From Bacteroidota bacterium (GTDB lineage Bacteria; Bacteroidota; Bacteroidia; Chitinophagales; Chitinophagaceae), in assembly GCA_023423285.1 (NCBI GenBank), contig JAFAFV010000076.1:1-45331 (forward strand): 45,331 nt of DNA, given 5' to 3'. The position numbers were made by a program, and so were the translations under genes. Positions 24,562-32,527 of this stretch are shown here, in pieces; within the stretch, counting starts at the first letter, position 1, and each line of letters opens with the position of its first letter. The notes beneath the pieces were generated by a model, which worked only from the letters and a program-made list of their open reading frames with translations, was not told where the DNA came from and did not search any database.

Positions 24562-25755
24562 TCAGATTTCAAACAGGCAAAAGGTGCCGCCCGTCCAGGT
24601 TTTTCCCTGGTTGTGGCGTACGCCAATCATTTTACCTTTGCTTAGCCGGGCCAGGTTATTAGCGGGCGTTGGGCGCAAATCGCCGTCTTTCCAGAAATAA
24701 AAAATACGGATTTCGGCTTTAGCAGGTTCGTCAGGCGTCTCAATGACAGGGGCATAGGTTACCTTACGTTGAAGGATCCAGTTTTCAGGGTTTGTTACCC
24801 TATCAATATCTTCTTTGGTCACATCAATTACAACGCCCTGCCCTGCAAAGGAGAAAAGTGGTTTTAACACGTAGTTCTCAAGGTCTGCAGGTATTTCTTT
24901 TATCTCGCTCAGAAATTGAGTGTGGGGAATATTGGGATGGCTGATTAATGGCAAAGTATATTTGCTGATGCGGTAAAACCAATCAGGATGCGGCGCCCAT
25001 TCTACATCGAGGTCTTCAAACAAAATGCGCGCCTTGTTCTGCACCCATTGCTCCTGCTGAAGGAGTTCATCAAAAATAAGGCGGTTGTAAATGCGCTCAA
25101 CCCTGGTTTCAATTCCATCATTATTATAAAAAAGTTCACGGCCTTTTTTAATCAATTTTGTAATGCAAACGGTTTTTACTCCTGTATATGCTTCGGTGCA
25201 GGCAAAATCAATATTCGTTTTTTGCATTTCGGGAAAAAGCTCCAGAAGTATAACATTTTTGCTATTATGGTTGCCCACGATCAATTCTCTCAGCAGTTGC
25301 AGGTAAGATGTTTTATTGTGCCCGTTTAAAAAAGCAGTATAACCTTTCGGCAGAACGAAATATTTGGCATACACTTCTTCTACCAATACCTGAAAAGCAA
25401 ACAAAGAGGGGAAGCCCTGCATTTCTATGAGCTGCGGTTCCAGTTTGCCGTTCTCATCTTTGCAGATACCAAAATCAAAAACAATACAGTGCGGGTAGTT
25501 ATTTTCGCCTGGCACGCATAAGCTCTCAGGAATGGCTTTTTCTGTACTGCTTTTAAAGCCCGGTGCAATGATTAAGTCAACAATACTTTCACAAGCATCC
25601 AACATTTGCTTTTTAAAATCTTTCGGCACAAACACCGGTGTTTCAGCAATTCTAAATTCAATTGGCACTTGAGTGGAGTTCATCTCCTGCAAAAATGCAC
25701 GGTACTTTTCTTCAGTAAATTGCCTGTTAAAGTCCTGTCTTAATTCCGCAACCAT
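24562..25755 (-). CDS. uncharacterised ATP-grasp-like protein
   Basis: A 397-aa soluble protein with no signal peptide. It looks like a member of the circularly permuted ATP-grasp or glutathionylspermidine-synthase-like group. Supporting stretches are VFDFGICKDENGKLEPQLIEMQGFPSLFAFQ (resembling an acidic metal-binding strand), ENYVLKPLFSFAGQGVVIDV (the K-P-x-x-x-x-x-G-x-G nucleotide-binding loop) and WILQRKVTYAPVIETPDEPAKAEIRIFYFW (the R-x-x-x strand). Such enzymes ligate a carboxylate to an amine using ATP. The substrates are unknown and there is no operon partner: pnp converges from one side and the ABC exporter diverges on the other. The fold call is from motifs by eye. Confidence 0.6.
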   Translation of the reverse strand: MVAELRQDFNRQFTEEKYRAFLQEMNSTQVPIEFRIAETPVFVPKDFKKQMLDACESIVDLIIAPGFKSSTEKAIPESLCVPGENNYPHCIVFDFGICKDENGKLEPQLIEMQGFPSLFAFQVLVEEVYAKYFVLPKGYTAFLNGHNKTSYLQLLRELIVGNHNSKNVILLELFPEMQKTNIDFACTEAYTGVKTVCITKLIKKGRELFYNNDGIETRVERIYNRLIFDELLQQEQWVQNKARILFEDLDVEWAPHPDWFYRISKYTLPLISHPNIPHTQFLSEIKEIPADLENYVLKPLFSFAGQGVVIDVTKEDIDRVTNPENWILQRKVTYAPVIETPDEPAKAEIRIFYFWKDGDLRPTPANNLARLSKGKMIGVRHNQGKTWTGGTFCLFEI

Positions 25756-25839
25756 CTTGTATTATTTGTATGGACAAGATAAGCCATTCGCTCTAAATTT
25801 AAGTAACCCCATTGTATACTTTTAGCTTACTTTGCAGCC

Positions 25840-27684
25840 ATGAAGCATTTAAATGCACTGAAGAAATATTTTTGGAAATACAGGGTGAGGTTGTACGCGG
25901 GAATACTTTTTGTAATGCTTTCCAACTACTTTAGTGTGCTTTCTCCACAGTTGATGCGCTTCATTATTAATTATGTAGATACAAAGATTTCTTTTTCCAA
26001 TACACCACCCCAGATCAAACTGGATGAATACGATGTGATGGTGAGAAAGGTGATCGAGTCTATTGTGGGAATGGATGATATTGGAAAAGTAGTCATCATT
26101 GCCAGCCTGATCATTTTATTACTTGCCTTGCTGCGCGGCTTCTTTATGTTTTTGATGCGCCAGACCATCATTGTGATGAGCCGCCATATTGAGTATGATC
26201 AAAAAAATGAAGTGTATGCCAAGTACCAGCAGTTAGACAGTGCTTTTTTTAAAAAGAACAACACCGGTGATTTGATGAACCGTATTTCGGAAGATGTGAG
26301 CCGCGTGCGCATTTTTACAGGCCCTGCTATTATGTACATTGTCAACCTGGTATCTGTCATAGGACTTAGTGTTTTTTTCATGCTCAAAAGCAGCGTGCCG
26401 CTTACCATTTATGTTTTGCTGCCTTTGCCCATACTCGCTGTCATCATTTATTTTGTAAACAGCACCATTCACAAAAAAAGCGAGCGTATACAACAATCGC
26501 TTTCAAACCTTACCACCAATGCGCAGGAGTCGTACTCGGGAATTCGTGTCATAAAATCTTTTGTGCAGGAAGCTGCCATGCAACGCTTTTTTGTAGCTAA
26601 CAGCGAAATGTACCGGCAAAATGCCATTAGCCTGGCAAGGGTTGAGGCTTTTTATTTCCCGTCTATTATGTTGCTTATTGGCATTAGCACCTTGCTTACT
26701 ATAATGATTGGCGGTTTATATTACATCAATGGTGAGCATGGCGTAACGTTGGGAACTATTGTTGAATTTATTGTGTATGTAAACATGCTTACTTTTCCGG
26801 TTAGCGCCATTGGCCTTACTGCCAGTATGGTACAGCGTGCAAGCGCCTCACAAAAGCGGTTGAATGAATTTTTAAACATCGAGCCTGCTATAAAAGATGC
26901 ACCCCAGGCGGCTGATTTTAAAATTGGAGGCAATGTCGCTTTCTCCAATGTTAATTTCACGTATCCCGATACAGGCATTCATGCGTTGAAAAATTTTAGT
27001 TTGCATATTAAGAAAGGAGAAAAAATTGCTATTACCGGTAGAACCGGCAGCGGAAAAACAACCATCGCGCAATTGATGCTTAGGATGTACGATGTTAACA
27101 GTGGCAGCATTCAATATGATGGAAATGATATCAAAAATTTTACTTTATCATCATTAAGAGAACAGATCAGTTTTGTACCGCAGGATGTGTTTTTATTCAG
27201 CGATACTGTTGAAAATAACATCCGTTTTTCAAACCCAAATGCCGGCAGGAGCGAGGTGGTGGAAGCGGCGCAAATATCGGGCGTGGCCAAAGAAATTGAC
27301 GGATTTGACCAAGGCTACGATACCATGATTGGCGAAAGAGGCGTAACCCTTAGTGGCGGGCAAAAGCAACGCATATCTATTGCCCGGGCACTGCTGAAAA
27401 AACCTGCACTTGTTATTTTTGACGATTGCCTGAGCGCCGTAGATGCAAAAACCGAGCAGGAAATTATGAGCCGGTTACAGCGCTACCTGGTAGACAGAAG
27501 TGCTGTCATCATCACGCACCGCGTATTTTCATTATTGTCTTTTGACAGGATTGTGGTGTTGGACGAAGGCCGCATAGCCGAGCAGGGAACCCATGATGAA
27601 CTGATGAAAATACCCGGAGGGTTCTATGCAAAATTATACACGCGCCAGCAGCAGGGCCGCTACGATGTGGACGATGAGGATTAG
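25840..27684 (+). CDS. ABC exporter, fused membrane and ATPase domains (MsbA-like)
   Basis: A 614-aa half-transporter that works as a homo- or heterodimer exporting lipids, drugs or peptides. Six membrane helices occupy residues about 15-330, and the nucleotide-binding domain the C-terminal part. The Walker A GRTGSGKTT is near residue 402, the Q-loop in SFVPQDVFLF, the ABC signature LSGGQKQR near 504, Walker B LVIFDDCLSAVD and the H-loop ITHRVFSL. Walker B ends in DDC instead of the usual DE; here D follows D, so the catalytic Glu appears replaced by Asp, as in one site of heterodimeric exporters. The gene stands alone, 132 nt before the PUR gene. Confidence 0.92.
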   Translation: MKHLNALKKYFWKYRVRLYAGILFVMLSNYFSVLSPQLMRFIINYVDTKISFSNTPPQIKLDEYDVMVRKVIESIVGMDDIGKVVIIASLIILLLALLRGFFMFLMRQTIIVMSRHIEYDQKNEVYAKYQQLDSAFFKKNNTGDLMNRISEDVSRVRIFTGPAIMYIVNLVSVIGLSVFFMLKSSVPLTIYVLLPLPILAVIIYFVNSTIHKKSERIQQSLSNLTTNAQESYSGIRVIKSFVQEAAMQRFFVANSEMYRQNAISLARVEAFYFPSIMLLIGISTLLTIMIGGLYYINGEHGVTLGTIVEFIVYVNMLTFPVSAIGLTASMVQRASASQKRLNEFLNIEPAIKDAPQAADFKIGGNVAFSNVNFTYPDTGIHALKNFSLHIKKGEKIAITGRTGSGKTTIAQLMLRMYDVNSGSIQYDGNDIKNFTLSSLREQISFVPQDVFLFSDTVENNIRFSNPNAGRSEVVEAAQISGVAKEIDGFDQGYDTMIGERGVTLSGGQKQRISIARALLKKPALVIFDDCLSAVDAKTEQEIMSRLQRYLVDRSAVIITHRVFSLLSFDRIVVLDEGRIAEQGTHDELMKIPGGFYAKLYTRQQQGRYDVDDED

Positions 27685-27770
27685 ATAAAAATAGAAGTAA
27701 CTCATTGAAATTCCTGCTTAAAAATCATGATTTTTAGCTTGTAGAAATTTATTTTTTAAAAAACATGGCC

Positions 27771-27778
27771 TATATTTG
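27771..27778 (+). promoter_or_regulatory. -7 box (TATATTTG) of the PUR-protein gene
   Basis: TATATTTG matches TAnnTTTG and lies 38 nt before the GTG start. The nearest upstream TTG (27739-27741) is 29 nt away, outside the normal spacing. Confidence 0.45.
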
Positions 27779-27816
27779 TTTCTGCTTAAGTATTGTAACC
27801 AAGAAAATTTTTTAAA

Positions 27817-28302
27817 GTGGAGAACGATAATAAAGAAAGGAACCTTGAGAGTATCTACAGTAAAAGGCTTCGTGCTGGAAAACGAAGAACTTATTTCTTT
27901 GATGTAAGAGCTACCAAGGGTAATGATTACTACCTCACCATTACTGAAAGCCGCAAACGCTTTGACGACAACGGCTATGACAGGCACAAAATTTTCTTAT
28001 ACAAGGAAGACTTTAATAAGTTTTTAAAAGCTTTGAATGAAGCCGTTGATTTCGTAAAAACCGATCTGATGCCTGATTTTGATTTTGACGCTTTTAATCA
28101 TGATTACGACGAAAACGATAATACCGAAAAAGTAGCGTATAGCCCGGCCACAGGTTCTGTTCCTCTTATTACTACAGTTCCTGAAACTGAGAAGCCTCTT
28201 GAAGATAGCACGAACGATGAAAAAGTTATCCCAAACGAATCAACTAAAACATCAGAACAGGATATTTCATCACCCAACCACGAAGAAGTAGATAAATGGT
28301 AA
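27817..28302 (+). CDS. PUR-alpha-like nucleic-acid-binding protein (DUF3276)
   Basis: A 161-aa protein with an N-terminal PUR domain (residues about 8-88: SIYSKRLRAGKRRTYFFDVRATKGNDYYLTITESRK, then YDRHKIFLYKEDFNKFLKALNEAVDFV), a fold that binds single-stranded DNA or RNA. It ends in a disordered acidic Ser/Thr/Glu-rich tail of about 70 residues. Single-domain PUR proteins of this type are widespread in Bacteroidota, where their target is not established. The start is a GTG at 27817 beginning MENDNKERNLE; no in-frame ATG exists nearby, and the fold begins within ten residues. A strong terminator follows at 28326-28353. Confidence 0.9.
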   Translation: MENDNKERNLESIYSKRLRAGKRRTYFFDVRATKGNDYYLTITESRKRFDDNGYDRHKIFLYKEDFNKFLKALNEAVDFVKTDLMPDFDFDAFNHDYDENDNTEKVAYSPATGSVPLITTVPETEKPLEDSTNDEKVIPNESTKTSEQDISSPNHEEVDKW

Positions 28303-28325
28303 AATTTTATAAAACACATAGATAC

Positions 28326-28353
28326 AAGCTGCATCTAACCATGCAGCTTTTTT
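28326..28353 (+). terminator. rho-independent terminator after the PUR gene
   Basis: AAGCTGCAT pairs perfectly with ATGCAGCTT (9 bp) around a CTAACC loop, followed by T residues. It begins 24 nt after the stop codon. Confidence 0.9.
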
Positions 28354-28408
28354 AGTGCCTAAAGTTTTTTGAAACTACAAATTCACCCATTCTGCCCCAA
28401 ATAACAGC

Positions 28409-28477
28409 ATGAAGAAGCTGTACATATTTTTAATGTTCTTTACATGCAGTGTAATTTCATGCTTCACAAGTAGGTAA
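28409..28477 (+). pseudogene. 22-aa ORF: isolated lipoprotein-type signal peptide
   Basis: The ORF begins MKKLYIFLMFF and ends CFTSR. Two Lys, a hydrophobic core and a VISC lipobox are exactly a lipoprotein signal peptide, but a stop follows five codons later. It lies in the gap between the PUR terminator and serC. It may be the remains of a lipoprotein gene, a tiny lipopeptide gene, or chance. No downstream continuation of a reading frame was recognised. Confidence 0.35.
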
Positions 28478-28537
28478 ATAGGCAATAGTATGGTAACTTA
28501 GCGACCTCAATTTCATCTTTACAAATAAACTACTTTT

Positions 28538-29620
28538 ATGGAACGAGTTTTTAATTTTTCGGCGGGGCCTTCAGCGTTGCCTGAAGCAGTATTAAAAAGA
28601 GCACAAAGCGAATTGTTGAATTACGGCAGCTCAGGCATGTCGGTAATGGAAATGAGCCACCGTTCGAAAGATTATATGGCGATCATCGAATCAGCAGAAA
28701 CTCACCTGCGCGACCTGATGAACATTCCGGATAACTACAAAGTGTTGTTTTTACAGGGCGGTGCGTCAATGCAATTTGTGATGGTGCCGCTGAACCTGAT
28801 GAATAAAAACAAAAAGGCTGATTATGTAAATACAGGAGTGTGGTCAAAAAAAGCCATCAAAGAAGCAGGCCGCTATGGTAAAGTAAACGTGGTGGCTTCA
28901 TCTGAAGATAAAACCTTCAGTTACATTCCTCAGTTGAATGCTTCAGCATTTGATCCGGAAGCTGATTATTTTCACATCACAACAAACAACACCATTTATG
29001 GAACGCGCTACAGCACCTTGCCCGATACGGGAAATGTGCCGTTGGTAGGCGATATGTCTTCTGACATCTTATCAAGGCCTTACGATGTAAATAAGTTTGG
29101 CCTGATTTACGCCGGAGCACAAAAGAACCTGGGCCCCGCGGGTGTTACCATTGTTATCATTCGCGAAGACCTGGCCGGCAACGCGATGGACTTTACTCCA
29201 ACCATGCTGAACTACCAGGTGCAGATTGAGAATGGTTCTATGTTCAATACACCCCCTACTTACGGTATTTATTTGTGCAAACTGGTGCTGGAGTGGCTAA
29301 AAGAACAGGGCGGTGTAACAGAAATTGAAAAAGTGAATAACGAAAAAGCAAGGGTACTGTATGAGTTTCTGGACAATTCTAAATTATTCAAAGCCACAGT
29401 AAATCCGCAAGACCGCTCTATAATGAATATTCCCTTTGTAACGGGCAGCGATGAGATGGATGACAGATTTATAAAAGGCGCTACCCTTAGCGGACTGGTG
29501 CAGTTGAAAGGCCACCGTTCCGTGGGAGGCATGCGTGCCAGCATTTACAATGCCATGCCGGTTGAGGGCGTACAAAAACTGGTAGCTTTCATGAAACAAT
29601 TTGAAGCTGACAACAGCTAA
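28538..29620 (+). CDS. serC: phosphoserine aminotransferase
   Basis: A 360-aa PLP enzyme converting 3-phosphohydroxypyruvate and glutamate to O-phosphoserine and 2-oxoglutarate; it may also act in pyridoxine synthesis. The start VFNFSAGPSALPEAVL is diagnostic, GGASMQF is the phosphate-binding loop, GDMSSDILSRP precedes the PLP-Lys segment YAGAQKNLGPAGVT (Lys near residue 195), and GHRSVGGMRASIYNA closes the active site. It stands 42 nt before serA on the same strand, so the first two steps of serine synthesis are encoded together. Confidence 0.97.
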   Translation: MERVFNFSAGPSALPEAVLKRAQSELLNYGSSGMSVMEMSHRSKDYMAIIESAETHLRDLMNIPDNYKVLFLQGGASMQFVMVPLNLMNKNKKADYVNTGVWSKKAIKEAGRYGKVNVVASSEDKTFSYIPQLNASAFDPEADYFHITTNNTIYGTRYSTLPDTGNVPLVGDMSSDILSRPYDVNKFGLIYAGAQKNLGPAGVTIVIIREDLAGNAMDFTPTMLNYQVQIENGSMFNTPPTYGIYLCKLVLEWLKEQGGVTEIEKVNNEKARVLYEFLDNSKLFKATVNPQDRSIMNIPFVTGSDEMDDRFIKGATLSGLVQLKGHRSVGGMRASIYNAMPVEGVQKLVAFMKQFEADNS

Positions 29621-29662
29621 TTGCAAAACATTTATAATAAAAAGCAATAATAAACAAGACTG

Positions 29663-30826
29663 ATGAGTAAATACAACATCAAAACACTTAACAAAATTTC
29701 AAAGATCGGTTTAGACAAGTTTGGAGAAAATTACAATGTAAGCGATAGCATTGAAGTAGCTGACGCCATTTTACTAAGAAGCGCGTCCATGCATGATATG
29801 GAGTTTCCGGCAAACCTGCACAGCATTGCACGCGCCGGTGCAGGTGTAAACAATATACCGGTAGCTAAATGTGCAGAACAGGGTATTGTGGTTTTCAACA
29901 CGCCGGGCGGTAATGCCAATGCCGTAAAAGAACTGGCCATTACAGCTATGCTCATTTCATCGCGCAAAATTGTGGAAGGCATTAACTGGACAAAATCGTT
30001 AAGTGGCGCTGATGTGGACAAACAGGTAGAAAAAGGAAAATCACAGTTTGTGGGTCCTGAAATTTATGGTAAAACACTGGGCATACTGGGGCTTGGCGCC
30101 ATTGGCGTGATGGTAGCAAATGCAGCCACTAATTTAAACATGGATGTATTGGGCTACGACCCTTATATTTCGGTTGATGCTGCCTGGGGTTTGTCACGTG
30201 CGGTTAGAAAAGCAACTGAGTTAAAAACAGTTTTTGAAAACAGCGATTTCATCACACTGCACATGCCGCTTACTAATGAAACAAGGGAAATGATCAATAA
30301 AGATTCCCTGGCTCAAATGAAAAAAGGTGTTCGCATCATCAATCTTTCTCGTGGAGAACTGGTGAATGATGAAGACATGATTGCTGCGCTGCAAGACGGA
30401 ACCGTTAGCGCTTATGTAACAGATTTTCCAAACGAAAAACTGATCTCTGTAAAAGGCGTAATCGCCATACCGCACTTAGGCGCTTCCACACCAGAAAGCG
30501 AAGACAATTGCGCGGTAATGGCCGCCGTTCAAACCATTGATTTTTTAGAGAATGGTAATATTCGCAACTCGGTAAATTATCCTGCCTGCGATATGGGCAT
30601 CAGCAACTCAGTAAACAGGGTAACGGTGGCTCATAAAAACATTCCCAATATGCTGGGGCAAATTTCAACAGCGCTTGCTGAGCAGGGGATGAATATTGCC
30701 ACTATGATCAACAAAAGCCGCGGCGATTATGCTTATACCATGATTGATGTGGAAACCGAAATGACGGGTGAAAAAGTAGAAAGTATTAAAAACATTACCG
30801 GCGTGTTAAAAGTGAGGGTCATATAA
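29663..30826 (+). CDS. serA: D-3-phosphoglycerate dehydrogenase
   Basis: A 387-aa NAD-dependent dehydrogenase that starts serine synthesis by oxidising 3-phosphoglycerate. The D-2-hydroxyacid fold is clear: ARAGAGVNNIPVAKCAEQGI, the NAD-binding LGILGLGAIGVMVA, catalytic Arg in INLSRGELVND, Glu in TDFPNEKL and His in IPHLGASTPESEDN. A C-terminal ACT domain (residues about 320-387: VAHKNIPNMLGQISTALAEQGMNIATMINK) suggests serine feedback control. It is co-transcribed with serC and ends at a strong terminator. Confidence 0.96.
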   Translation: MSKYNIKTLNKISKIGLDKFGENYNVSDSIEVADAILLRSASMHDMEFPANLHSIARAGAGVNNIPVAKCAEQGIVVFNTPGGNANAVKELAITAMLISSRKIVEGINWTKSLSGADVDKQVEKGKSQFVGPEIYGKTLGILGLGAIGVMVANAATNLNMDVLGYDPYISVDAAWGLSRAVRKATELKTVFENSDFITLHMPLTNETREMINKDSLAQMKKGVRIINLSRGELVNDEDMIAALQDGTVSAYVTDFPNEKLISVKGVIAIPHLGASTPESEDNCAVMAAVQTIDFLENGNIRNSVNYPACDMGISNSVNRVTVAHKNIPNMLGQISTALAEQGMNIATMINKSRGDYAYTMIDVETEMTGEKVESIKNITGVLKVRVI

Positions 30827-30847
30827 GATTAAACGTTTATGTTTTGT

Positions 30848-30882
30848 CAATGCCCGGGCAATACCGGGCATTGGTCTTTTTT
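30848..30882 (+). terminator. rho-independent terminator of serC-serA
   Basis: CAATGCCCGG pairs perfectly with CCGGGCATTG (10 bp) around GCAATA, followed by GTC and T6. It is 21 nt after the serA stop. Confidence 0.92.
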
Positions 30883-30888
30883 ATACGT

Positions 30889-30896
30889 TATATTTG
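30889..30896 (+). promoter_or_regulatory. -7 box (TATATTTG) of the broken Crp/Fnr gene
   Basis: TATATTTG matches TAnnTTTG and ends 5 nt before the ATG at 30902, which suggests a leaderless transcript. It follows directly on the serA terminator, and no -33 match was found. Confidence 0.35.
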
Positions 30897-30901
30897 AATT
30901 G

Positions 30902-31489
30902 ATGGAACATGCGCTAATACAGGAAATACAGAGGCATCTTCCCCTGACGGATGCTGATACCGCTATTATACTTTCTTATTTTAAACGATTAAAATAAAGG
31001 CGTAATGAAATTCTTTTACAAAGCGGAACAGTTGCAAAAGAAGTTTTTTTTGTTGTAAACGGTTTGTTGCATCAGTATTATATTGATGATGCAGGTAATG
31101 AGCGTACCTGCGATTTTACATTTGAAAATAATTTTGTGACAGACCTTGAAGGGTTTTCGCATAAAACACCATCTGCCTCTTCAATAAAAGCATTGAAGAA
31201 TACAGATTGCATGGTTATTACCTGTGACGGCATTACTAAACTAGCGCAGGAAAATGAGGCCGCTCGTAATTATTTCAGCATCGTGATTGAACAAGTTGCA
31301 AAAGAAAGTATGAAGCGTACAAAATCTTTGCTTACCTGTTCACCCGAAAAAAGGTTTAGCGAACTGCTAATCGGGCAGCCGGATATTTTTCAAAGAGTGC
31401 CGCAGCGATATATTGCACAATATTTGGGCATTGCTCCCGAAAGCCTTAGCCGCATTAAAAAGCGATTGATGACAGCCGCTAAATCTTAA
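30902..31489 (+). pseudogene. Crp/Fnr-type regulator interrupted by an in-frame TAA
   Basis: The frame opened by ATG 30902 encodes MEHALIQEIQRHLPLTDADT and on to YFKRLK, then hits TAA at 30995-30997. The same frame continues without frameshift as RRNEILLQSGTVAKEVFFVV and through to the stop at 31489. Together it makes a normal-length (195-codon) Bacteroidota Crp/Fnr regulator. The start of the cNMP-binding beta-roll carries the stop, while the C-terminal HTH (QRYIAQYLGIAPESLSRIKKRL) is intact. One base change would restore a sense codon. The downstream part could be made from an internal start, giving a truncated HTH protein. The adjacent epimerase gene is a likely regulatory target of the intact ancestor (inference). 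Confidence 0.8.
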
Positions 31490-31498
31490 CCAAAGTTA

Positions 31499-31529
31499 TT
31501 GCTTGCATGTACACGGCACCTGTAGTTTT
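31499..31529 (+). promoter_or_regulatory. promoter of the NAD-epimerase gene (TTG-N20-TAGTTTTG)
   Basis: TTG at 31499-31501 and TAGTTTTG at 31522-31529 are 20 nt apart. The box ends 15 nt before ATG 31545 and overlaps the upstream extension of the ORF, supporting the later start. Confidence 0.65.
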
Positions 31530-31544
31530 GTAAAAAATAAAACT

Positions 31545-32462
31545 ATGCAAACGATACTTGGCGCAAGCGGTGATATAGGCAAATTGCTGGCAAAAGAATT
31601 AAAGAACTATACAGATAGTATCCGCCTTGTGGCGCGTAACCCACAAATGGTAAACGATGAAGACGAACTCTTTAAAGCAGATATTACGGACAGGGATGCT
31701 GTGTTTCGCGCGGTACAGGGCGCTCAGGTAGTGTACCTTGTAGTTGGCTTTAAGTACAATTTAAAAGTTTGGAAAAAGAACTGGCCGGCTGTTATGGCAC
31801 ATGTAATAGAAGCATGCCTACAGCATCAATCAAAGCTTGTGTTTTTTGACAATGTGTATTCTTATTCAAAAGACTGTATACCGCACATGACAGAAGATTG
31901 CGCCATCAATCCACCATCTGCAAAAGGACAGGTAAGGGCGCAGGTTTTAAAAATGCTGATGGATGCTGTAAAAAATAAAGGCCTGAAGGCATTGGTGGCG
32001 CGCAGTGCAGATTTTTATGGACCCGGTTCAAAAAACGGACTGCTGAATATTAGTGTGATAGATAATTTTAAGAAAGGAAAAAAGGCATTTTGGCAATCTG
32101 ATATTAATAAAATTCATTCGCTCACTTTTACACCTGACGCTGCCAAAGCAACAGCATTATTAGGCAATACAGAGGATGCTTACGGCCAGGTATGGCATTT
32201 ACCCACATCAGTTGAAAAACTTACGGGCAAAGAATTTATAGCGTTAACAGCTTCCGCCATGAATATACAGCCACGTTATTACATACTGAGCAAATTCATG
32301 ATCGGCCTTATAGGTATTTTTTCTCCGGTTGTAAAAGAATTAAAAGAAATGCAGTATCAAAATGACAGGGATTATTTTTTTGACAGCACAAAATTTGAAA
32401 ATCGGTTTGGTATAAAAGCCACGCCCTACCACTCCGGTATCAGTGAGTCTGTAAAAGATTGA
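31545..32462 (+). CDS. NAD-dependent epimerase/dehydratase-like SDR protein
   Basis: A 305-aa extended-SDR protein. The NAD(P) loop is at the very N-terminus (LGASGDIGKLLAKEL, a G-x-x-G-x-x-G variant), followed by DITDRDAVFRAVQGAQVVYLVVG, a strand-end VFFDNVYSYSKD, and LKALVARSADFYGPGSKNG in the substrate part. The usual YxxxK is not obvious (YSYSKD may supply it), so it may act as an isomerase, reductase or regulatory NmrA-like protein. An ORF can be extended to a TTG at 31503, but that would overlap the promoter; ATG 31545 directly starts the Rossmann strand. It follows the broken Crp/Fnr gene by 55 nt. Confidence 0.85.
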   Translation: MQTILGASGDIGKLLAKELKNYTDSIRLVARNPQMVNDEDELFKADITDRDAVFRAVQGAQVVYLVVGFKYNLKVWKKNWPAVMAHVIEACLQHQSKLVFFDNVYSYSKDCIPHMTEDCAINPPSAKGQVRAQVLKMLMDAVKNKGLKALVARSADFYGPGSKNGLLNISVIDNFKKGKKAFWQSDINKIHSLTFTPDAAKATALLGNTEDAYGQVWHLPTSVEKLTGKEFIALTASAMNIQPRYYILSKFMIGLIGIFSPVVKELKEMQYQNDRDYFFDSTKFENRFGIKATPYHSGISESVKD

Positions 32463-32475
32463 TCAGTAGTAATCC

Positions 32476-32504
32476 AAAAAGCGCTGGCAGTTCCAGCCCT
32501 TTTT
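32476..32504. terminator. bidirectional terminator between the epimerase gene and sucC
   Basis: AAAAAGCGCTGG faces CCAGCCCTTTTT around CAGTT, a 12-bp stem with one C-C mismatch. A-run and T-run flanks let it work for both converging genes. Confidence 0.8.
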
Positions 32505-32527
32505 GAATGTAATCATTCACTTATTGA

